Positions 48,223 through 56,566 of a DNA stretch of 64,000 bases are shown here, one piece after another (position 1 is the first letter of the stretch; each line of letters begins with the position of its first letter). The notes beneath the pieces were generated by a model. The model was not told the DNA's origin. It saw only the letters and a list, made by a program, of their open reading frames with translations, and searched no databases. The stretch spans positions 2,046,001 through 2,110,000 of the forward strand of contig JAULSR010000004.1 in NCBI GenBank assembly GCA_030512295.1, written 5' to 3'. The stretch comes from Bombardia bombarda. Lineage: Eukaryota; Ascomycota; Sordariomycetes; Sordariales; Lasiosphaeriaceae. Both the position numbers and the translations under genes were made by a program.

Positions 48223-50088
48223 TATGTTGAATGTCTTTGTTACTTGCAAGCTTCTTTGATCTTCTTGGCCATGTGAGTGAGTGAGTGATGAGGAGAGCTT
48301 GAAATAACTTTGTCCTTTGGGATCATCGGTCTGGATTTATATCCATCATTACCAGTAGCATTGTCATGTCCCTTTTACTTGACATATACTACGTATCCAC
48401 CTTGGCTATCGTCCAAGACTTCATATGGATATTGCCACGTCACACTTGCCGGTAGTTTGTAACCAAATTGTTGAGATATTTTACGTGTTGCACTGCGACC
48501 CCTGCTATGACAGTCCCTCGATATATCCCGAGTTCTGCTCCTCACCTTCTACGTGTCTGCCTACCTACTTGTCTACCTACGTAGATACCTCAGACAGTAC
48601 AATCATGGGGCGTATAGGACTTGGCATTGTATCAGACTGCGTTGACTTTTACTCATTAAGTCGAAATTTCCCAGTTAAGTTTATTTGAATTTTCTGGGTT
48701 CTTTGATTACCCCCTAAGGCGGTAAACCACTACATTCAACTCCGCTGCATGCTGGAAATGCCGATCACAGGAGACGAAAATCAAGTGATCTTCTTGGAGC
48801 ACATAGGTACATGTACAAACACTGAACCAAGGAGCTGGGAGGATTTCATCATTGTCGCCTCTTCAAAGATCTTCACAGACCCCCTCCTATACGGACATAG
48901 ACAAGTGTGCCTAGGTCTGATCCTTCACCTCATCTCCTAACATAAGGCACATGTACCTAGATAGTCGGTGACAAAGCAACCGAATTGCGTCAGAGTTTAG
49001 CTAGTAATCATCCTTGGTGGCGCAATGGGCGAATTCTTCGAGCTCGTCAGGGAAATCTCGGATTTTCTGCCCCTAAGTAGTACTGTGGCCTTCATCGTGG
49101 GACCGATCCCTGATTCTGGTTCTGGAAAACGATGTGGTATGACTTCGGAGGCTTGCTACCTGCATCCGCAGTGCCTCTGGCCTATAGCACTGTCCCTGGC
49201 ACTGGGGTTCCGGAGTCCGGATTTGCGCTACCGGCCGTCCTCGGAGTTGTTTGCATTCATGTTTACTCTCGCCTTGTAAATCCCGGTTCATATGAACACA
49301 TACGCAGTTGCGGTCAAAATACTAGAATGATGTTCTGTTTCGTGTAGTAGTCGGCTTGTCCCGATCTGACTCAACTGACCTGTCAATCTGACTGTGACCC
49401 TCAAATTTCTGAAGTTACCCTCTTATTCTCATTGCCACTGCTTCTGATGCAACATGGTGAATCCTTCAATGCTGCCTTTACAGGATGTTGTGTGCCGTCA
49501 AGGGGGGTTATCCCAATCGAAAGAGTTGCAGTTACGTTATGGCTATTACTGCTGGTCGGAGGAAAACCGGGTCATAAGATGCAGATCTCCCTTAATGGGA
49601 AGGTGGTGGGCTTACATACGCTGTGCCTCTTCGCACAGGAACCTTGATCATGGTCTTAGTAAAGACAGTGGCAGCGGCAGACAGGGGACATACGGTACCG
49701 ATCTTTACTGTTTATAACGCACCTTGATGGCGTTTGCGGAGCGTGTTCCTTTACGGGGAAATGCGAGTCGTTGCTCTTCCCCGTCATTTGCCGCCACCTC
49801 ATGCAGGAAAGCTTAGCTACAAGGTTTGCCCAGAAGAGCCAACTTGGACTTCAAAGGTCACATCGTTTCTGGTAGTTTGTTCCTGTTGATCGCAGTTGTG
49901 AACTTGTGTCGGGCATGACACCGGAGATATGCACTTCAGACATACAAGTCACTTTGATCAACATGATTGATGTGCAACGGGGATAATTTTCCAGTAGTTT
50001 TTGGACACATCTAAAATTAAGCATGAATTTTATGTTTCGCCCTATCTGACTCCCCATGTACTCGCATCTATCTTGCTACGGCTACAGC
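48223..50088. other. Intergenic: HDO promoter and 2OG oxygenase 3' region
   Basis: 1.9 kb between two reverse-strand genes. Several frames of 60-90 codons exist on both strands, but none has a domain or splice pattern that I can support. It should contain the promoter of the HDO-fold gene. Confidence 0.5.
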
Positions 50089-51014
50089 CTAAGACTTGTA
50101 TGGCCGCAACAGGTAAATGATGCCATTCCGCACCCTCTTTTCCCCAGGAGGAGCCACAACACGATGCACAGTCGAGTGCAGACGCCCACCAGACTTGGCT
50201 GAGAGCTCATCGGCAACATTGATGAGGACAGATCCCTCAACGACAGGGACCGTCTCCCACTCCTCAGTCTGCTTGCCTTTCTCGTCGTAGATGGGCACCT
50301 GCGTCGTCACCTCGTCATACCACAGCAGAGTGGCCAAGCCAAAGTCGGTGTGCCACGGGTGGATGACCTTGCCTGCGTCGTGGATCGGCGGCTTATACAC
50401 GAGCTTCAGCGCTGTGTCGCTAGGGACGGTAGGGTCATCGCTCAGCTCAGGGATCTTGATGTCCACAGCAACGCACAGCTCTGCGAGCACCGTTTGTACG
50501 GCATCGTTGAAGATCTTGATAGTGCGCGTGATGCGATCTTTTTGGGGGACGAAAGTGGCGGGCAGGACCCATTTGCTAAGCTGGAACTCGTCTCGCGCAA
50601 TCTGTAATGCATCGAGTCAGTAACCAAGACGGCTTATGAACGAGATTGGAAACGAACCTCGTAATATTCGTATCCCTTTCCAACGTGATAACTGTGCACA
50701 AGAATCATTAGCCAGGCGGGCTGCATGCGCTTGGGTGTCTCCTCTTACCCTCGCTCCATCCCCTCTCTCAGGGACTGAGTCTTCTCCTCGGATTCTGGAG
50801 CAAGGTCAAAGAACTCGTTGCCAGTCTTGAAGATAGCAGAGACGTCTTCGAAGATGGCATTGGTCCTGGGACCGCGGAGGTCGAGGTAGAACATGCCAAC
50901 TGACTGGCTGGCCTGCACGAGCTTCTCAATCTCGGCTGCATCCTTGTTGGCCAGTGCCTCGTAGTTGATGACGGCCAGAGACGCCATCTTCACCTTGGGG
51001 GCGTTGACGGCCAT
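50089..51014 (-). CDS. 2-oxoglutarate/Fe(II)-dependent oxygenase (IPNS-like), short
   Basis: Exons 51014-50749, 50691-50658 and 50601-50089. Introns of 57 and 56 nt have CTAAT and ACTGACT branch points; the small middle exon encodes YHVGKGYEYYE. The product is about 270 aa, shorter than the usual 300-350. It has the N-terminal DIOX_N-like part and the double-stranded beta-helix core with iron ligands His184-x-Asp186 (HPWHTDFGLATLL) and His246 (LHSTVHRVVAPPG). The 2OG-binding Arg-x-Ser appears as Arg258-Asn-Gly, so the serine is missing. The protein stops soon after (YLLRPYKS), without the usual C-terminal helix. A second ATG nine codons in (MASLAVINYE) may be the real start. A run of T bases flanks the start. 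Confidence 0.82.
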
Positions 51015-52299
51015 GTTTTTTTTTTTTTTTAGTGAATTGAAGTTTGGGGACTGGAAGAATGGAAGATGCTGAGAAGAGGATAATCGAGAACTATCAAAGA
51101 GCAGTTGGGGGCATGAGCTTGACGAGGTTCGTTAGATATTTAGACATAGAATTACACAAACCTCGAGTAACAGTACGTACCTCAGCTGCTGACGGTATAA
51201 GTTGTGTATACCTTGGCAAACCCCGGACCTTGTCAGATGCATGCTTACCCCAGAAGCGCCACCTTCGTAAAGCCGGCTGCTGATCACCCGCAGCTTAGGG
51301 ACAGGCCGTCCGTCGCCCGTCCGGGCTCAGACATGGGTGCATACACTCCATAGTCCATACGCTAGGCATGCAGGGTCTGGAGAGGTTGCCAAGCTAGCAG
51401 CCAAAATACCACATCGACAACCATTAAAACTCACTGATCTGCCAGATGTATGCCTAGTGTAGAAAACCGTTTCCCCAGATTGCTCTATGGGGCCACACAG
51501 ACCCGGGCTTTCTTGTTCCAAGCTGTCTTTGTATTTGCCAAAGATGACCTGATCTGCACTCATACGTAATCGGGCAACACCTATACAGCAAACTCGTAGT
51601 ATAAACAATACCTATACAGGTGGTCAACATCTGGCGCTTAGAGGATGCGGAGATCGGTGGAGTTTTGAGATCCTCCGGCCAACTCTCAGGCTGCTTTCGC
51701 CACATACAACTCACGATGTTTGGTCGTCATGTAAACATTCTTGACAAGTCCGACGGCGGACACCACTGCCCAGCATTGTCGTCACAACCCTTGCCCCCGC
51801 CCCGGCAGTTGCAGATGGCGTGATAGTTCCTTGTCCATGTCGCCAAAAGGGAGCAGGCTCTTGTATCATGAAAGCTGGGATTATTCACACCGCCAATCAG
51901 CAAAGTCATCTGACATTAAATTGCCGACTGGAGAAAGAAACTCGTCGGGGACCCTCTCCGACCTCTGGTCTTCACCGCGGAAACGTTGGCCGATCCTCCT
52001 TAGCCAAGGCGGGGGCGGATCTTGATGCGGGATGAGAGGACATTCGATATATGGGCAAAGGGGGAGTGAGTAAGTACCATGATGCCTGTCTAGACCGGTA
52101 GAGGATTTGGACATACCATTGTTTGAAGTGACGACATCGCCACTTCCTGGTGGTTGAATATTGCGGTCTTGAAGAAGAGGTAGGTATATTTATTCTAGAC
52201 CGTGCCGACCGTTCTCACCAAAATCACCATCACCATCACCATCACCATCTTCACAAGGAAAACGCCGAAGACCGCTCCATAAGCACTGGGACAAACACA
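51015..52299. promoter_or_regulatory. Shared divergent promoter, 2OG oxygenase and AspRS paralogue
   Basis: 1.28 kb between divergent start codons, which suggests co-regulation of the two genes. An imperfect inverted pair CGGAG...CTCCG (51648-51677), with CGG/CCG outer triplets, could be read by a Zn2Cys6 factor; this is weak evidence. The last 150 bp stay open in frame with the aaRS. Confidence 0.5.
52225..52248 (+). repeat. (CACCAT)4 in leader of AspRS paralogue
   Basis: Four CACCAT units in the 5' leader, in frame with the downstream ATG and encoding a run of eight histidines if the frame were translated from a non-AUG codon. Confidence 0.9.
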
Positions 52300-53869
52300 A
52301 TGTCCCCAACTGAACTGAGCACCGTCACCGTCATGGAAGACATGGTGAGTACTAATTATTGCCCTACCATCATGTCAGAAACTAACACGGCCAACTAGAC
52401 TAACCTTGGTCGTCACGCCCTGAAAGGGGAGAAAGTGACGTTTGATGCCCGAGTGAATTCCATCTCCACGGCTGGAGCCGCAGGGCAACTGGTTTTGGGA
52501 CTCCGGGTCCAGCAGGCGCTGCTCAGGGCCATTGTCAGCTCTCATGACATCGGAGAAGCAGCATGGGACAAAGCCCGGAAGCTGACGCCCGAGTCCATCG
52601 TGCGCGTGGCAGGCCCCATCCGCCTGCTCCATGGCGAGAAAGCGAGCCATGACACTGACACCGCCTATGCAGTCGAAGTCACCTCCCTAACCGTCATCGG
52701 CCAAGCCTCGCCCAACCTCCCCTCTTTCCATCGCTCATCCTCGTCCACATCCCCGCCCCTAGCCCTAGAAACACGGCTCGACAACCGGATCCTCGATGTG
52801 CGCAATGCCGCGACAGGGGCCATCTTCAAGCTCCACTCGGGCATGTGCCAGCTCATCGTCGAGTTCCTCTGCTCGCACGGGTTCCACTGGATCCACACGC
52901 CGCGCATCATCAGCGCCACCATCTCGGGCGACAACGAGTACTTCTCGCTGCCGTATTTCGGGCGCGAGGCCTGGCTGGCCCAGAGCTCGCAGCACCACAA
53001 GCAGATGGCCCTGTCCATGGACATGGAGCGCGTCTTTGAGATCGGGCCCGTGTTCCGCGCCGAGGTGAAGTCGAGCGCGTCGGCTCGCCACATGACCGAG
53101 TTCACGGTGCTGGACATTGGCATGGCGTTTCGGGATGACTACCGCGAGGTGATGGGGCTGATTGAGGAGATGCTGGTGTTTGTGTTCAGGGGCCTGCAGG
53201 AGCGGCGGCAGTATCGCCAGCTGATCGAAGTGGCCAGGGGGCTGTATCCGTCTGCGGGCAGGTTCCGCGTGGGCTTGGATGAGCAGGGGAGGGTGCCGAG
53301 GGTGAGCTTTTTGGAGGCGAAGCGAATACTGAGAGAGGAGCTGGGGGTTGAGACGGACGATGGCAAGAATTTTACGTGAGTGCTAATACATTAGTCCAGT
53401 AGCTGTGTTTCCGAGACGGTACTGACCAGAAACTCAAAACAGCGACCAGGAAGAAGCAGCCCTTGGCAGGCACTTCCGCGCGTCTTCCCACCTCGGGCAG
53501 ACGGACATCTTCACCATCGACCAGTACCCAGCGTCGATGCGGCAGTTCAATTCAAAGGCAAGCGCAGAGGGGCCTGGCCTCTCCAACGCGTGGGATACCG
53601 TCGTGGGTGGGCGTGAGATCTGCTCGGGCAGCCATCGCATCAACTCGTACGACGAGCTCTGTGAAGCCATGCGCAACAATCCATGTGGTCCCCCGCTGGA
53701 CCCGGACGCTCAGAAATGGCAGGCCTATCTGACTGCTTTCAAAGCCGGCATGCCGCAGCATGGAGGCTGCGGTCTTGGTGTCAACAGACTGCTGCAGGGG
53801 TTTTTGGGACTGGATGATGTTCGCGAGGTGACTTTGTTTCCGCGGGATGTGAACAGAATGGCTCCGTAG
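52300..53869 (+). CDS. Divergent aspartyl-tRNA synthetase paralogue (class II aaRS)
   Basis: Exons 52300-52344, 52399-53375 and 53443-53869 (introns 54 and 67 nt). The product is 482 aa, shorter than typical fungal cytosolic AspRS. An OB-fold-like anticodon domain lies at about residues 25-115, then RLDNRILDVRN. Motif 1 is around HGFHWIHTPRI, motif 2 is FEIGPVFRAE...RHMTEF (228-250), and motif 3 is GCGLGVNR...FPRD (449-476). The class II ATP-binding arginines (235, 456) are kept. Residues usually invariant in AspRS differ: SPQ in the flipping loop is SSQ, RPFYTM is replaced by RQFNSK, and the motif 3 GLER is GVNR. This looks like a specialised paralogue, not the housekeeping enzyme. Possible roles are tRNA-dependent biosynthesis, amino-acid activation or self-resistance; none is shown. 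Confidence 0.88.
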
Positions 53870-54393
53870 AGGTTGAAATTGCAGGTAGTGTAATTGGCGT
53901 AGGTTTTTGCAAGAAACGCTATAAAGCCCCTAAGATAACCCTTACGGAGGCCCTCTCGATGAACGCTGTACATGTACCTGACATGACTACGTCATCGGCG
54001 CTAACATCGTCGTGACACTCCACTGTAAACCCCGGGCAAAGGCGCGGATATAAAGAACCTACCCAAGGTATTAGTGAACAAAAAGCGGGGCGTGGCAACC
54101 GCCCGGAGACCCCAAAATCAGCAACCTCGTTCATGTTGCACATCCTACCTTCCTTCTTCTCGCGAATTCCCTTGTTCCTTCCCAAATTCACCGCCATACC
54201 TCTCCACTGAACCGTTTATTCAAGAACCAATGATAAAATACACTGTTCCAGAGCTGGTGCCCCACATAAAGGGGGCACCACCAATAATACCACCAGGGTA
54301 CTCACTATATTACTGAGCGCTCCCGCTTTTTCACTTTCACCCCTCCAACTCATCTCATACCGATCTGCTAACATTCACAACCAGACTCAGAAA
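53870..54393 (+). promoter_or_regulatory. Promoter region of the MFS transporter gene
   Basis: 524 bp between two forward genes: the 3' UTR of the aaRS paralogue and the promoter and leader of the transporter. A TATA-like ACTATATTACTG lies about 90 bp before the start codon. I see no other notable element. Confidence 0.4.
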
Positions 54394-55907
54394 ATGGCGA
54401 CACAAACTCAAACAATCCCGCTCTCAACGCGGCAGTCCGAGTCGGTAGACTCAACAACCCCAGTAACACCAAGACCAACACGGCCATCATCACAACAGGC
54501 CCCCCTCCCCCCCATATCCCACAAGAAACAAGCCGCCGTCCTCGCCTCGGCCTTCATGGCCATCGCCCTCACCATCGGCTACGACCAGACCTACGGTGTC
54601 TTCCAAGAGTACTACCTCTCCCCCAGCCAAGACGTCATCGTGCCCGCCCCGGCATTGCAGGAGCCCCGGCCGACCGCCCTGCTCGCCTTCGTCGGCACCC
54701 TCTGCTACGGCCTCACCTGGGGCGGCGGCATCCTCGTCAACCCCGTCATCTCGCGCATCGAGCTGGGCATCTGGGCGCCCGCCACGCCCTCGACTCGCCT
54801 GTGGCGCCGCAGGATGCTGCGCCTGCTCACCCTCAAGACCATCACTATCTCGGGCGTGCTCATGATGGCCGCCGGCTTTGCGTTGGCATCTCTCGCCACC
54901 ACGATATGGCAGCTGCTGCTCACCCAGGGGTTCCTGGTCGGCTTCGGCATGTCGCTGTTGTATTTCCCGCTGCTGGCGCCGGCGCCAGAGTACTTCACCA
55001 CTCATCGGGCGACGGCTATGGGGTTTGTATGTTGGCCTTCTATCACAAACTGCACCCAAGAATCTGGCTAATGTTGATTTTCCAGATGCTAGCAGGCGGC
55101 GGCGCCGGCGGCCTCATCCTCTCGCCCGTCATCCGCGCCCTGCTCAGCTCCGTAGGCGGCCGCTGGACCCTCCGGATCTACGCCCTCTTCAACCTTGTAG
55201 TCGGCCTGCCCATCGCCTGGGCCGTCCCGCGCAGCCGCTTCGCCACCGTCTCGACCGCAGACGGGCCCGAGAGACGAAACACGCACGTCTCGCGCGCCTT
55301 GGCTGTCAGATCAACCTTCATCCTCTCCGCCGTGGCTGCCTTTCTCCAGGCCGCGGGCGCCCAGCTGCCCCTGGCCTTCATCCCCTCCTACACGGTCGCG
55401 CTTGGCCTCTCAGCCTCGACGGGCGCCAACCTCCTCGCCGCCAGTAACGCCATCAACGCCGTCTCGCGCGTCCTCACCGGTTACGCGGGTGACCGCCTCG
55501 GCCGCCAAAATACTCTTCTGCTCACCTTGCTGCTTGCTTCTCTCAGTGTCTTTGCCTTTTGGCTTTCGAGTCTGCTCGAGTTTTCCACCCCGCTGTGGCT
55601 TGCCTTCATCGTGCTCTACAGCTTCTCGGCCGGCGGCTACTACGCCCTGTTTCCCGCCTTGATCGCAGAGGTGTTTGGGATCAGGCAATATGCGGCTGTG
55701 AATGCTTTCATTCTGTTTGTGCGCGGGCTGGGGACTATGTTTGGGAGTCCGGTGGGCGGGCAGCTGCTGGGCGGGTCGGAGAAGGGGACCGGGGCGTATG
55801 CGAGTATTGCGTATTGGGATGGGGCGTTGTTGATGGGCGCGACGGTGTGCTGTCTGGGGGTGAGGTGGTTTGACGGGAGGGGGAAGGGGTGGAAGTGGAT
55901 TGCTTAG
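54394..55907 (+). CDS. MFS transporter, monocarboxylate-porter-like
   Basis: Exons 54394-55026 and 55086-55907 (59-nt intron, GCTAAT branch point). The product is 484 aa. A disordered Ser/Thr/Pro-rich N-terminus of about 45 residues precedes two six-helix bundles. The first contains AAVLASAFMAIALTIGYDQTYGVFQEYYL and GLTWGGGILVNPVISRIE; the second contains LLAASNAINAVSRVLTGYAGDRLGRQN, the MFS motif between helices 8 and 9. It belongs to the fungal MCT-like group, whose members move monocarboxylates, riboflavin or small metabolites and are frequent exporters in secondary-metabolite clusters. Its place beside two oxygenases and an aaRS paralogue fits export or uptake of a cluster product, but this is inference. 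Confidence 0.92.
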
Positions 55908-56566
55908 GGTTCATGTTATGACATCGAGTTGAATAGGATGTTTTGATATAGAGAAGGTAGATAGGGTCTCACATATAGTCATAATGGTAATTATCACATA
56001 TGTATCACAGAAGTCAACAGTCAGAAGTGAAAGCCAATCAAGCTTTTGCTAAAATACTACTACGTTGAGAGAAATAGAGAACAAGGAACTCAATGTCAGA
56101 AAAGGGAAAGCACAAGGATACAATCAATGATCTTGGACTATGATGACGAGATAAAATGAAAAAAAAGAGACAAATAGGAAAAAGGAAAAAGGAAAAAAAG
56201 AAAAGACCGCTGACCACAAGGATAAAAGGGAAAAAAAGGAAAAAGAAAGGCGAGTTATAACTTCTCTTTTAGAAGAAAAAAAAAGGAAAATCCCTGACCC
56301 CCTTTCCTTTCCTTCCTGTTCCCTTTCCCATTTCCCATTTCCCACAGACGATGAGACACGGCAGTTGACAACAAGACCACCAAGGTATGTGTGTGTGTCT
56401 ACCCGATAATCATCATTTTCTCCACCACTACCACCACCCAAAGGAACGACTTTTTGCTATCTCCCTCTCCTTCCTCTCCTCCTCTGTCTACCCTCCTCCC
56501 TCCTCCCTCCTCCCTCCTGCACGACTACCCTACCCTGCCACAAACCCTTATAGCTGACACAAAGCT
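55908..56566. other. Intergenic, convergent 3' regions
   Basis: 659 bp between two convergent genes. The plus strand is purine-rich from about 56150 to 56290 (many GGAAAAA runs) and C/T-rich from 56440 to 56520. I see no coding region. Confidence 0.6.

Noticed and set aside
54490..55059. 189-codon reverse frame opposite the MFS transporter
   Set aside because: Antisense of high-GC membrane-helix codons; no independent evidence.
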